From Ambrosia x helenae (lineage: Eukaryota; Streptophyta; Magnoliopsida; Asterales; Asteraceae): a stretch of DNA of 64,000 nucleotides. The stretch covers positions 9,539,214 to 9,603,213 of the forward strand of contig CM061231.1 of assembly GCA_030844895.1 (NCBI GenBank), given 5' to 3'. Both the position numbers and the translations under genes were made by a program. Each line of letters opens with the position of its first letter. Position 1 is the stretch's first letter. Under the pieces are notes generated by a model that saw only the letters and a list, made by a program, of their open reading frames with translations, made no database searches and was not told where the DNA came from. Shown here one piece after another: positions 1 to 12,501 of the stretch.

Positions 1-628
<628 letters not shown>

Positions 629-1397
629 CTGTTAAAAGCATGTGAACAGATATCAGTAACATAACCTAAACAATTTCATCTCCAAAATCTAGATAAACAA
701 CAGATATATACAATTCGCTAAACCTAGATCCAGTTAACAATTAAACGGATATATATCACTAAATCAGTTATTAAAAAACGTTATAACAGAATTTAAAAAA
801 AAAAAAACAGATTCAATAATCGATAAAAGTATCAGAATCTGGACAAATCGCTTTTAACAAATTTTCATACAAAACAGAATAATAATCCGTAGAATTGCTA
901 GATCTAAACAAAAACACTGTCCAAAATCATGATATAACACCTAAGTCGTTGTATAATCCTTAGATCGATATTCATACAGGCAGAATCATTGCAGAGTTGC
1001 ATGCAAAAACAGAAACATTAGGGTTTCATAACAATAACAGAATCAAAATCCATAAAATTACAAGATCTAATCAGAGACGCAAGCTATAAACATATTAAGC
1101 CACCGACCGAACAAAATCTCAGTCTAAATCGATAAAAAAAAAAAAAAAACTAACGGATCAAAACAAAAACACTGTTCATAATCAAAGATCAGAACACAAC
1201 AATTCAATTCAATTGTTATTGTTATGTAATCAACATATCTAATCCGTCGTAAAACTATTAACATATTAAGACATCGACATAACAAATCAAAAGCAAAATT
1301 ATTAAAATTTCTACATAAATTGATAAAAAAAATCTAACAGATAAAAACAATATAAAAGATCTAAATAAAAAACTTAAACAATAAATAGAAATTATAC
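629..1397 (-). other. Polyubiquitin 5'-UTR leader intron
   Basis: On the minus strand the donor AAG|GTATAA lies at 1397-1396 and the acceptor CAG lies at 631-629, immediately before the ATG. The 769-bp AT-rich interval has no coding signal. A long leader intron ending exactly at the start codon is the usual plant polyubiquitin arrangement and often raises expression in that gene family. Confidence 0.8.
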
Positions 1398-1640
1398 CTT
1401 GAAAGGATTGAATGAAGAGATGAGATTAATGAAGAATGAAGAATATAGAATAGAGAATTGGTTGATGAATGGAAGGGTTGGATTAGGGGTTAATTATAGA
1501 ACAAGAAAGTGGATGGTGCACGTAAGGGAGGTTAACGTGACGGTGCAGTTAGGTGACAATCGGTGGAGAATGTGCCACGTGTACAGAGTATTGATGACCA
1601 AACACCAAAGTTTGGAATAAGAGCCGTTGATGGATTTTGA
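1398..1640 (-). promoter_or_regulatory. Polyubiquitin 5' UTR and core promoter
   Basis: Upstream of the leader-intron donor, on the minus strand, a TATA-like TATAATTA sits around 1491-1498, about 95 bp from the donor and leaving room for a short pyrimidine-rich 5' UTR exon. A G-box core CACGTG lies at 1576-1581 (a bZIP/bHLH site in plant promoters). The transcription start is inferred from spacing only. Confidence 0.5.
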
Positions 1641-1725
1641 TTTTTAATGGAGTTGCTGATTTTTAGTTTTGGCATCTTCTTTTTGTTTTGTGATAAAATA
1701 TTGCGTGACCTTATCTTCTCTCAAC

Positions 1726-1727
<2 letters not shown>

Positions 1728-1782
<55 letters not shown>

Positions 1783-2006
1783 GTTATTATTATTTCGGAA
1801 GGCAAGAAACTCGCTTGCCAACCTGCCGTGACATCAGGCTATGGAGCTAAAGTTGACTTCTCAACCTTCGCTAGCCCATGCTCCCCTGATGTGCGGGAAA
1901 TCGGATGAAATCTGTAAACCATCGCTCCCATCAGACTCTTACCCGGGTAAAACAGGGACGGCCTTCACCTGATGCTGCTGAGCTAAGCTCGTTAGTTGGC
2001 AATTCT
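1728..2006 (-). mobile_element. Putative tRNA-derived SINE with (AAT)n tail
   Basis: On the minus strand the 5' end holds TTAGCTCAGCAGC (1985-1972), a good match to the Pol III A box, followed by a weaker B-box-like GGTTTACAGATTTC about 60 nt on. The body ends in the (AAT)n run seen on the plus strand as (TTA)n at about 1728-1795. The microsatellite is therefore best read as the element's 3' tail. The head-to-B-box distance is longer than usual and no clear target-site duplication was found. Confidence 0.45.
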
Positions 2007-2322
2007 TATTATTATTAATTTAATTTAATTTATTGCAAGTTGTATAATGTCGACATAATTTTATGAAGATATTTATTTAATTAATAATATTAATTTTTGG
2101 TGGCTCCGTAACGTTTACTAAAAACGTATTGAAACTTTTTTATTCTAGACGTAAAAGAGGACGAAAACAATGAAGTGTTGAACATCGTTAAACCATACAT
2201 TAAATCTTTATACAATTTTCTAGAAACTTCATCACATTTCTCCGGTCTTTTCTTTCGAACTTTCGTTGTATAAGCTTCACATGTTAATAATAAATGAGAA
2301 ATTGTTATTTGATGGTGGCTTG

Positions 2323-2931
2323 TTGAGATGAGCAAGGCCAGCTGGGAGGGTGGGCGGGGGTGGTCACCGGCTCAAGGCCCGACTCTTAAATGGGCGCCGA
2401 ACGTTTTATAAAAATATACGCATATATATATATATATATTAAATTCTATATTTAGGATATATATTTGTGTTTTATATATTAAAGTCTTGTTAGTGGAGTT
2501 GAAAAACCATGTTAATTTAATGTAGAGGTTTCAATTTCAATCCTTGGCTCTAGCACCATACTCAATTTTTTTTATAATTCATTCCTCTTTATAAAATTTT
2601 GGGCCCAAATTTTTTTTCGTTCGAGGCCCAAATTTTTTTTGACGTATTCGGGGACGGCCCTAGAGATGAGCATATTGTCCCGAATACCGAACCGATACCG
2701 ATCTCGTACCAAACCGATACCGCACCGCGGGTGTTCGGTATCAATATCGATACCCAGATTTAGAGATTTTCGATTTTGGTTATTAACCAGTATCGGTATG
2801 GGATCGGTATGGTGCCGATACCATACCGGTACCGTATGTTTTTCGGTATCGTATTGGATTTTGGAGTTTTCGGTGTCGATATTATCAGGGTCGGTACGGT
2901 ACCGTACCGATCTCGTCCCGGGCTCATCCTA
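2323..2931. mobile_element. Self-complementary element, CGGTACCG word type (interrupted)
   Basis: Two arms made of CCGATACCG / CGGTACCGTA words in both orientations. Ends: left GAGATGAGCATATTGTCCCG (starting at about 2323 once the nested 2333-2662 element is removed), right CCCGGGCTCATCCTA. These are imperfect inverted repeats. The interior is noncoding; the open frame across 2639-2932 is a by-product of the words. A target-site duplication could not be settled. Confidence 0.55.
2333..2662. mobile_element. hAT-type non-autonomous element nested in the CGGTACCG element
   Basis: A perfect 8-bp target-site duplication GAGATGAG lies at 2325-2332 and 2663-2670. The ends CAAGGCC... and ...GGCCCTA are imperfect inverted repeats of hAT type (YARNG). 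The 330-bp interior has no ORF. Removing it restores a continuous left end of the surrounding element. Confidence 0.75.
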
Positions 2932-4192
2932 ATGGTATGTGATGTGTGAACGAATATGACTGTTTTGCATTATTTGTCCAATGTCTTGCGACTTGTAAAC
3001 GTGTTTAGATGGTTTTTGGCATTTCCTTGATTGCGCAAAGAAAAGTAGCCAAAGCTTTCATTAGTTATCTTGTTTTCAGATTTAGATGAAAAAGTTAATT
3101 TTCAGTTAAAGTTTTTAACAATTTATTTTTAAAAGAGATAGTTATTCGTGAATAAAATCTAGATATTGTTATTCATGCATAGAATATGGTTATAATACAA
3201 AGTATCGCTAACTTGGTATGGCTATAAATACCAGCCTTTTGTGACAAAACTCATATATGTATGTGTATGTATAATTTCTCCCTAATAAAACAAGTTAAGT
3301 TTTATCTTAAATAAAATGAATTAAGTTTATATAACTATATATAGTTTTATTATTCCAAATATTGACAATATACTGACAAAGTATTTTTGTAGTACAAATT
3401 CTATGTCAAACAAGCCACTAGAGCATCTTCAATGAGTGTCCATGAGAGCATATGTGGCCTTCGTGGGGCTTAGGTAGTACTTTGTAGTGCTTCTACGGCA
3501 GGGAAGGGAAAAAGGAGGGCTTGTTCATGGCCACAAATAGGGAAGAATTTGAGAAAGGGAAACATTTTATGTGAGCTATTGTGTTGCTTGTCCGTAAGTT
3601 CTCTCATCGGAGCTGCTTTTATGGCTAGTGGTTGTAATAGCTAGGCGAATTAATGCCTTTGCTTTCCTTATGAAATGGTAGATTAGCTAGAGTTATTTGT
3701 TTATGTCAAATTGAATATGAATAATAATAATAATAATAACTAGAATTAGCTTACAATTTGAATGTAAAATAACTTCATAAGAAAACATTAAACATTCTCG
3801 CTAGCAAAACAATAGCATATCTACCTTATATATTACTATAGGAAACTCGTGTGATGCGATGGAGTGGATATATTCATGTATCTTGTAGATTTATGTTAAA
3901 AAGTGTGATTTTCTTAACACCCAAGCTTGTAACAACACCCTAAAAATTGAACTTGGGTTCTCCCATAAACAACCAAAGACATAACCAAAAAGTCAAAGTC
4001 AAGCCTAGCAGTTTCTAAATTCAAATTGGCCTCTGATTGTTTAACTATTTTAAAATTTCAAATCTTTCAATCTCTACTAAATCTTCTATAGAGCAAACAT
4101 ACTTTATACGTTGTAAATAAAAATATAAGATTCATCTGTTTTTGGGTACGCATAACTACTAACACCATAAAAAGTCAGTATACAGAAAGTAT
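2932..4192. other. Intergenic, no gene seen
   Basis: AT-rich sequence with stops in all frames. From about 3420 a stretch resembles the start of a MITE (AGAGCATCTTCAATG), but no matching right end was found. A short ATA repeat sits near 3720. Confidence 0.5.
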
Positions 4193-4844
4193 TAGGGATG
4201 GCAATGGGTCGGGTTTGGGACGGGTTTAGGTAATCCCAACCCCATACCCGATTAGGTATGCTTTGTCCCAAACCCGGCCCAAAACCCGTCGGGTTTGTGT
4301 CGGGTAATTACCCATCGGGTATCGGGTATACCCGCGGGTTTCGGGTAAAACCCATTAATTTTTAAAACTTACTCATTGAGTATATCCGATCAAAACCCGA
4401 CTGACATCTATTAGGTAACTATTAACCAAGTACATTTACCATTATTAAATATATATGTAAATGATTATAAGTATAAATATTAAATACTTAAATCATATAA
4501 AAACAATCAAAGACATACATAACAAATAGTATACACTAACTTTTTGGTAATTTTAGCACAAGATGACAATGTAGATGGAAAATTAGATATATTATGCATA
4601 CATATTTAAAGATATATTAGAAATTATATTGGGTATCTAATCGGGTAAACGGGTATACTTTATCGGGTAATCGGGTCGGTTAAACGGGTGTATCATCAAA
4701 TCCCAAACCCGTCCCAAACCCGCGAAAAAAAATAAAAAACTAATCCCATACCCGGACCCATACCCGATTACCCGACCCCAAACCCGTCCCAAATGTGTCG
4801 GGTTTCGGGTTTACCATCAGGTTCGGGTTTAATTGCCATCCCTA
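4193..4844. mobile_element. hAT-type self-complementary element, GGGTTTCGGGTA word type
   Basis: Terminal inverted repeats TAGGGATGGCAAT / ATTGCCATCCCTA with a perfect 8-bp target-site duplication GAAAGTAT at 4185-4192 and 4845-4852. Both arms are arrays of CGGGTTT, CGGGTA and their reverse complements around an AT-rich centre. There is no ORF. The ends and the duplication length place it with hAT-type non-autonomous elements. Confidence 0.85.
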
Positions 4845-5180
4845 GAAAGTATTAGACTATTAGCATTAGGGATACTAAATGTAGTCTAACTATTAAGGGT
4901 CACCTAGAACAAGTCTGGTGTGACATGATGATTCATGAGCCAAGTAAACAACCATGAAAAACAAAGTGTGCATATACAAATCTAAACAGTTTTCATGAAC
5001 CAATTCTAAAATTTTGAAAATTTATGTGATATTAGCCATAAGTTTAACATTGAATATTGTTTAAATTCTTTATAGTATTGTGATTGAAATGTCTTCACTT
5101 TGACCAATAGATTTGTCAATAATAGTCAGATATTGTCATGTAACCACAACCATGTTGTTCAAACATATTACACAAACAAG

Positions 5181-5361
5181 CAGGGGCGTAGCCAAGTACA
5201 ACCCAAGGTGTGCGGCCGCACACCTTGAAAAATTTTTTTTTTTGTGTATTTTATAGGTGAAAATCTCGATCGCACCCCTTGAAAGTTTGGAAAAAGCCCC
5301 CAGTCACACCCAAAGCCCCCCCGATCACACCCCTTGGAAAACAATCCTTGATCCGCCACTG
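5181..5361. mobile_element. hAT-type MITE, 181 bp
   Basis: Ends CAGGGGCGTAGCCA and GGATCC-like ...TGATCCGCCACTG are inverted repeats of the common plant hAT type. A perfect 8-bp target-site duplication CAAACAAG lies at 5173-5180 and 5362-5369. It is similar in length and ends to the MITE at 33137-33311. It contains a palindrome AGGTGTGCGGCCGCACACCT. Confidence 0.85.
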
Positions 5362-8036
5362 CAAACAAGGGGAACCCAAGTTTCGAAAGAAGCAAAATAA
5401 CATAATGATGTGCAAGAATCATAAGCTTATCAACACAAATATGAACCATAAAAATGTAAGTTATTATTTTTTTAGTATATTTACCCATAAAACTAATATC
5501 GTGTTTGAGTAATAAATCTACACTACACTTTGGGCTTGCATTTAGGGCCCTTTTAGATTAATGGTTCTAACGAGTTGCATCGGTTCCGACTAACCAGGTT
5601 TCATTGGGCTAAGTGCAAAGTCACTCTCTTTTAAAGCTTACATAACTTAAATAAGTAGCCCATTGTTTAGACAAGGCGGTTCATGGTTTAGCCCCATTAT
5701 CTTAGGTCTTAACTCTTAAAGCTCGTAATTGACACGTAATATAGAGAAAGGTAAAAAAATGCTATAATTTATGTCACTTAAACTATTACTACACAATTAA
5801 GGGAATGTTTGGTTGATTAACTGCTAAATTATTAAGAGATCTGAATGATTAAGAGGTTTTAATGGTTAAGTACTCAATCATTAAGTTGGACCTCTTAATG
5901 ATTAGTTTTCTTGTCCCACATTGGTAGGAGAGCCTCATTAAGGTTCAGCCTAGTTCCGTGCTTAATGATTCAGTGTTTAATGGTTCAACAACATCCCAAG
6001 TGTTAGGGGCTCTTTTGATGCTTAAGTGCTGAATCATTTAAGAGGCCTGAATGGTTAAGATGTCTGAATGGTTAAGTGCTGAATCATTAAGTTGGACCTT
6101 TTTAATTGTTAGTTTTCTTTGTCTCATATTGTTAGGAGAGCCTCATTAAGGTTCAGCCTAGTTCAGTGCTTAATGGTTTAGCAACATCTCAAATCTTAAT
6201 GGTTCAGCCTTAATCATTCCATTCGAAAGCTGAAACAAATGCGTTGAATGATGAATCATTCAGCGCTGAATGGTTCAGAGCCTCATTAAGGTTCAGCCTA
6301 GTTCAGTGCTTAATTGTCTTCTTATATGCAAGTCCTTGTATGCTTTCTTAATGTTACATATGTTTATGTTTCATTGTGTTACCCTCTTATCACTGTTTGT
6401 GTTATTTGGTAGCTTCCGCATGTGATCTCATAGTTATGTTTGTCTGTTTACTTGTTTGTTGTTTGCGCTAGAGTTAAGAATCTCTCTGGAAGCAACCTCT
6501 ATAATTATATGGATATGGGTAAGGTCAGTTTCGGATCTTGAACTTTTAAATAAGGGGTAGAGGAGGAAGTCACAAGACCCATATTTTTTCCGGTGCTAAG
6601 TTTCGTGGCAAGTCAAACAATGAAAACTCTAAATATTCTACTTTTTATATTCAATAATTAAAATTACCTTTTTCATAATAAAAAACAAAGTAAAAAAAAC
6701 AAAGACCTAAAATACTTTTGAAGATGTGAGAGAAATTAGGAGTAGCTGAAAAAAAGAATCAAAGCTTAGCCCAACTCCCTTGTCGATGAAGCTTTGTGAC
6801 GTATACCCCATTCCTTTGAATTTTCATCAACCTTTCTTCTTTTGAAAAATAGTGAATGACTTTCGGTTTACCATGATAATTTACCTAATTACCCAAAATC
6901 ATAATTCACAAAATATATAATCAAATCATATGATTCCCCTATGCAGTATTTCATAATTTATCAATAACTGTCATATAAATCAACATTTAAGAAATAACTA
7001 TAGATTCAAAGTGCAATGTCATGACAATTTATAAGAATAAAAAACAAACCTTATTGCACGCGCGCACACACACAAATTCGAGATATATTTTCCTTGTCTA
7101 ATTGCAACCACAAATAAGTGCATGCTTGTAGCGAAACGCCCAACGATTAGGGACAATGGCGGATTAGGTATTGATTGGGGGGTGGGTGGTTCATTTCTTT
7201 GTTTTATAAAATTGGGCTTTAGCCTTTAGGTTTGGTTTAATGGATTAAATGAGTTTAGGGCTTTACCTTTAAATGGATTAGATGAGTTGGACTTCGGATT
7301 AAATGGGTTAGTGGGTTATTTTCTTAGATCTGGGCTTTGAATATATTTAGACTTAAACCTTTACGTTATGTTCCTGAGCTTACTTAGAGAAAAGAAGAGA
7401 AAAGAAAGGAAATGGAGGAAAAGAAAAGAAAGGGAGGAGATGTATTTTGTTTTCTTTCTTTTTTTTTCCTCTCCAAATTTCTTCAATTTGGAATGATCAA
7501 AATAAAGCTTATTTCTCGTCATTTCCCTTCCTTTCACTTCTTAAAAAAAACTTTGGAACATCCATTTAAAATTTTCAAAACATTGACACTTCTAAGTAAA
7601 GAGCTTGGATCCCGAGCCCAAGAATAAATCTATCGTTGGGTATGGTTTACCTATAACCACTATCCCTAAATCCTATCAATAACTGTGTATAATTCTTTGT
7701 TTGCTTGTTAGTGATTGTTTAAGACGACGGGCGAGTTGGTGTCCATAGCAAGAATGGAGGTTTGTTTGAGATTTTCAAGGATGCCTCTATCCTTCGTTTA
7801 TCCTTTTCTCCTGATGTTAAAAACGAAAACAGTCGCACTACTGACAATCAGTTTTACTTAATATAATTTTGAGGTAAAGTTTGTGTATAATTACAAAGAA
7901 AATAAGGACTACAAAAACTTATTTTTTGTATTTAAAAACTGACTTAAAATGACGTTTATGACTATTATTCCTGTCATTTCACATGTATTTTTATCAATTG
8001 ATTTTATAATTTAGACTTTGTAAATTAATTAAGCAA
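5362..8036. other. Intergenic with a decayed CTGAATGGTTAAG repeat
   Basis: No host gene seen. Between about 5805 and 6330 the words CTGAATGGTTAAG and GGTTCAGCCTAGTTC recur in imperfect tandem copies. The interior resembles the intact MITE at 60562-60781, so this is probably a rearranged, internally duplicated relative. The rest is AT-rich with purine-rich tracts near 7385-7440. Confidence 0.5.
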
Positions 8037-8039
8037 TTA

Positions 8040-8370
8040 GACTAAGGGGTGTGGGTGGGGAAAAAGATCGGGAAGAGTGATGTGGCATCTTTCCCTAAGG
8101 GGAACACCGCCCCCTCATCTTCCCTTCGGTGTGATCGGGACTTTTCTCCCGTCTTCCCCGAAGTTCTTTTTCATAATTGTTTTTTGTCTTTTCTTGTATT
8201 AATATTATATATAAATATATTTTGTCTTTTTAAAATATTAAAATAAAGGAAAGGGGAAGGGAAAGAAGGGGGAACCATTTCCCCTAGAAGGGGGGAGGAG
8301 AAGGGGAAGATGATGTGGCGCTGATGTGGACAACGGAAAGAAGGGGGAAGGGGAACCACACCCCATAGTC
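8040..8370. mobile_element. Tourist-like MITE (PIF/Harbinger type)
   Basis: Inverted ends GACTAAGGGGTGTGG and CCACACCCCATAGTC flanked by TTA on both sides (8037-8039 and 8371-8373). A 3-bp TTA target duplication and G-initial ends fit Tourist/PIF-Harbinger elements. The arms are rich in GGGGAAGG-type words. It is noncoding. Confidence 0.8.
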
Positions 8371-9229
8371 TTAGAAAAAAATTTTGTACCTATATCAATG
8401 ATGTATATTTCCAATTTCCATCAACATGGATAGATGCCTAGAATTTCTGGTATTTGCAGAAATTCCCAGCAATGCTTATATATAAAATATTATATGCGTA
8501 CTTTATATGCTATTTAAATAAAAAATAAATTAATTTACCAGCCTATGGATCAGCGATGTCTGGGATCAAGCATACAGTACTACAAGTCTACGAGCATCTT
8601 CAGCTGTTTACGGATTAATCATTACATTATATAATAGGGATTTTTCAAAAGTAATATTATATTTTTTATTAAATTAAATAAATTTGTGCCATGTGGCCTT
8701 TTGAGAGTTTGGATGTGGTTCAACGGTATCTTTAGTTTGTGTTTGTGTTACTTGTGTACCATTTGGCAACCCAAGTTCTACAAAACAAAACTAAGCTTAA
8801 CTGGCTAATTGGCTCTGCGCCCATTCTACAAAGAGAGTACTACACTCTAGTCATTAGTAGCTCAAGTCGAGCAAAGTTTAAATGATTCGGAGTCAAACTC
8901 AAGCCTAAATTGTACGGAGTACTATTTTTTAAAATGCATGGGATTGGACTGGAATTTCACACATCAAGATTAATCAGAATCATGAGCTTTAAAAGCTCTA
9001 AAACAACTTATTATATATATCTCGTTTGCATTTAAATTGTCTTTATGTGTAGATAAGTATAATTCTATTTAAAACAAAATACACAAATTTAACCCAGACA
9101 TTTATACATATAAATTCTTTGTTTCGAATCAAAAAAAATATATACTATAAATACTTTAGGGTGGTTATATTTAAACCCCCCCCCCCCCCACACACACACA
9201 CACACCCCCACTTCTATTTTCAACCCCCT

Positions 9230-9265
9230 GAAAGCGCCTCGCTTAGGCCTAAGCGAGGCGCTTTC
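9230..9265. repeat. Perfect 36-bp palindrome
   Basis: The core is GCGCCTCGCTTAGG followed by its exact reverse complement, centred between 9247 and 9248. The same core recurs at 9317-9354 and degenerate forms occur near 11990-12112. Confidence 0.9.
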
Positions 9266-9316
9266 TTTACTTTTTAACTACCTCGGTACGAGGTCAGAAA
9301 AAGCTGATTTTTTGAC

Positions 9317-9354
9317 TCGAAGCGCCTCGCTTAGGCCTAAGCGAGGCGCTTCGA
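9317..9354. repeat. Perfect 38-bp palindrome
   Basis: Same core as 9230-9265, extended to TCGAAGCGCCTCGCTTAGG and its reverse complement, centred between 9335 and 9336. Confidence 0.9.
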
Positions 9355-9552
9355 ATAAAAAAAATTTGTTATTTTTTGGTGTTTTGAGTTTTTTTTTTTT
9401 TTTTTTTTTTTTTTGCAGTCAGACGTTTTTCAAAAGAACATTTTTTATGTCAATGGGAGGGTAAACAAAATCGTCGACCCGATTGTTGATTTCTTTCTGC
9501 AACAAGGAACAAAATGTCAGCTTTTTCCTGCCACCTCGTATGATTTGGCTAA

Positions 9553-10062
9553 CATGTCCAGTTATCAATCTCACTGTCCAACAACTGAATTTTACTTGCT
9601 TGCATGAAAAGTTTATTTTTATTGTTCGTTTGACAAACGCCTGGCTAACCTGGTCCAGTTATCAATCTCACTGTCCAACAACTGAATTTTAATTGCTTGC
9701 ATGAAAAGTTTACTTTAATTGTTCGTTTGACAAACGTCTGGCTAACCTGTCCAGTTATCAATCTCACTGTCCAAACAACTGAATTTTACTTGCTTGCATG
9801 AAAAGTTTATTTTTATTGTTCGTTTGACAAACGCCTGGCTAACATGTCCAGTTATTAATCTCACTGTCCAACAACTGAATTTTACTTGCTTGCATGAAAG
9901 TTTATTTTAATTGTTCGTTTGACAAACGCCTGGCTAACCTGTCCAGTTATCAATCTCACTGTCAACAACTGAATTTTACTTGCTTGCATGAAAAGTTTAT
10001 TTTAATTGTTCGTTTGACAAACGTCTGGCTAACCTCTCCAGTTTATCAATCTCACTGTCCAT
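9553..10062. repeat. Tandem repeat, 95-97 bp unit, about five to six copies
   Basis: The phrase GTCCAGTTATCAATCTCACT recurs at about 9556, 9653, 9749, 9846, 9941 and 10036, each followed by CAACTGAATTTTACTTGC and TTGTTCGTTTGACAAACG. Copies differ by a few substitutions and 1-2 bp indels. Open frames across it are repeat by-products. Related fragments recur at about 10140-10500 and 11385-11505. Confidence 0.9.
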
Positions 10063-10874
10063 CAACAGAATTTTACTGTAATGATCAGGAACATTCCAAA
10101 TAATGTTCAATTTCAGCTTTTGTTTAACTATTTTAGCAACTTCCATAGAGAAGTTATCAATCTTACTGTCCAGTTATATTACTCACTGTCCAACAACTAA
10201 ATTTTACTTGCTTGCATGAAAAAGTTGTTTTTAATTGTTTTGGGAATATATTTTCTGATCAAAAAAAGGCATAACTGTAATGATCAGGAACATTCCAAAT
10301 AACCGTCCAATTCAGCTTTTGTTTAACTCATGACAGATCCACCAAATCATTTCTTCAAGTTCATTTCACCAAAAAAGGCAAAACTGTAAATATCAGGAGC
10401 ATTCCAAATAACTGTTCAATTTCAGCTTTTTTTTAACTATTTTAGCAACTTCCATAGAGAAGTTATCAATCTCACTGTCCATTCATATTACTCACCGTCC
10501 ATGTTTACCTTCAACGATCAATGATCAACACACACCGCTAACGTCCAACGGTAATGAGTAACCTACTAACCTCTATAATAGACTTCATTTATTCTTCTTC
10601 ATCTTTTTCTACTTGAAGTGCAGAGTAGTAACCCTTCATCTTCTCTTGTCGGAGAGATATCTGTCAACGATGAAAGAGGTATATGTACAATGATGTGGTT
10701 TGTTTTAGATAAGGAGGTATATGTAAAATGAAGTTTTTACGCTAAATAAAACTTACACACAACTTTTTGCTCTAGTGGTGTGGTCTACCTTTTTGCAAAA
10801 AGACTTTTAGTCTTCAAGACTTCTATTGTTTCGGGTTCCCTTTCATCGTTGACAGATATCTCTCCGAGATGATA

Positions 10875-11248
10875 AAGGTAGATCATGGAAAGTTCAACTC
10901 AAGAAAACAAAGATGAAACCGATTAATGTTCTTTATATATGAATAGTGACCCTCTGGCAATCATCGTTAGTATTAATGGCAAGATATGTGGCTTTAGTCC
11001 TTTACGCAGGTTGCCAGAGGGTCATTATTCATACATAAAGAACATTAATCAAGAAAACAAAGATGAAACCGATTAATGTTCTTTATATATGAATAGTGAC
11101 CCTCTGGCAATCACGTTGGTATTAATGGCAAGATATGTGGCTTTAGTCCTTTACGCAAGTTTGCCAGAGGGTCATTATTCATACATAAAGAAACATTATC
11201 GGTTTCATCTTTGTTTATTGAGTTCAATTTTCCATGATCTACCTTTAC
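10875..11248. repeat. Compound foldback: two tandem hairpins inside an outer hairpin
   Basis: Two copies, about 150 bp apart, of a hairpin with arms of about 40 bp: TTCTTTATATATGAATAGTG... pairs with ...ATTATTCATACATAAAGAA. They lie at 10921-11050 and 11071-11197. They sit between outer arms (GGTAGATCATGG at about 10879; CCATGATCTACC at about 11234). No coding signal. Confidence 0.85.
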
Positions 11249-11574
11249 ATTATTATTATTATTATTTACATTATTATCGTATTTGCAACTTAGTTCCTTT
11301 CTCTCGAAAAACAAAAACGAAGGTTTGCGCGGTTAGCGCCGATCCGATTGTTTAAAAGCATCAAGACTATGAAATTAGTAAAACAACTGAATTTTACTTG
11401 CTTGCATGAAAAGTTATTTTTAAATGTTTGGTAATATATTTTCTGATAAAAAAAAGGCATAACTATGATGATCAGGAACATTCCAAATAACTGTTCAATT
11501 TCAGTTCAAACTTTTCAAACACCTGCAACATCTCAAGAGTCGAGGTCCTCTGAAAAAGACATCGTACAATGATT

Positions 11575-11706
11575 TGGACTTGCAATATTTGAAAATTATC
11601 ATTTCTTGACATGCTTGGTAACACCTTGATCTGCAATATTTGAAAATTATCATTTCTTGACATGCTTGGAAACACCTTGATCTGTAATATTTGAAAATTA
11701 TCATTT
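11575..11706. repeat. Tandem repeat, about 61-bp unit, two full copies plus part
   Basis: The unit holds CAATATTTGAAAATTATCAT followed by TTCTTGACATGCTTGG and AACACCTTGATCTG. The minus-strand open frames here, with a repeated peptide, come only from this repeat. Confidence 0.85.
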
Positions 11707-11939
11707 CTCGGAAAAGTAATTAAAAACACTTAAAAATGAATTAAAAACAATTGTTGCGAGTTAGGTTTAGTCGGAGGACCACGTACAATGATTCATCAAA
11801 GTTGTATAAAGCTGGATGTTTTTACTGAAAAACCCAAACGAGCAATAACGAAGCGAAACGGAGAGATATAATTTTTCATGGCTTGGAAACAACTTAAAAT
11901 TAACCAAAAATGAATTAAAATTATTTTTTGGTGTTTAAC

Positions 11940-12156
11940 AGATAATTTTAAAGAATTAAAAGAAATTCAATTTTTTTTAAAAAAAGGCCAAAGCGCCACG
12001 CTTTGTCAAAGCGAGGCGCCTGTGGTCTAATCAAACCACTCAAGCGCCTAGATTTGGGCCAAAGCTAGGCACTCAAGCGCCTCGCTTTGGCCAAAGCTAG
12101 GCGCTTTGGCCTTTTTTTTACAAAAAAAATGAATTTCTTTTAATTCTTTAAAATTA
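11940..12156. repeat. Inverted repeat enclosing GCGCC/TCGCTT words, abutting the gap
   Basis: Left arm (about 11941-11985) and right arm (about 12110-12156) are inverted copies containing AAAGAATTAAAAGAAATTCA and its complement. They enclose degenerate CAAGCGCCTCGCTTTGG words. The hairpin stops at the N run, which suggests the structure blocked assembly. Confidence 0.8.
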
Positions 12157-12256
12157 NNNNNNNNNNNNNNNNNNNNNNNNNNNNNNNNNNNNNNNNNNNN
12201 NNNNNNNNNNNNNNNNNNNNNNNNNNNNNNNNNNNNNNNNNNNNNNNNNNNNNNNN
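12157..12256. other. Assembly gap, 100 N
   Basis: Exactly 100 N, the usual placeholder for a gap of unknown length. Sequence continuity across it is not proven. Confidence 1.
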
Positions 12257-12501
12257 CTTTCTATCATTTTATAAGTTTTTCAAATGCATAAAGCCTGCAA
12301 AATCGATTATTAAGAGAAATGGATTCTTATTGTGCTTTAACAACCATATTTAACATATTGAGGTATACGTGCAGCCAACACCAATGTGTTCTATAAAGCG
12401 TGCCTAGACACGTGGTACATCAGATCTTTTGTGCTTCACAGTGAGGTGTGCCTATACACTTTTTGCTCATCATGTATATTGACAGCTGATATATAAGTTC
12501 A

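Noticed and set aside
1647..1908. Plus-strand frames encoding long Tyr or Ile runs
   Set aside because: They translate the (TTA)n repeat.
2639..2932. 97-residue frame rich in RYR/SVS
   Set aside because: By-product of the CGGTACCG words of a noncoding element.
9413..10103. Overlapping frames with repeated CLHEKFI..RLTN peptide
   Set aside because: Come from the 95-97-bp tandem repeat; frames shift between copies.
11472..11729. Repeat-protein-like frame (NDNFQILQIKV)
   Set aside because: Comes from the 61-bp tandem repeat only.
9180..11800. CRISPR array
   Set aside because: The tandem units have no conserved repeat with variable spacers, and this is plant nuclear DNA.
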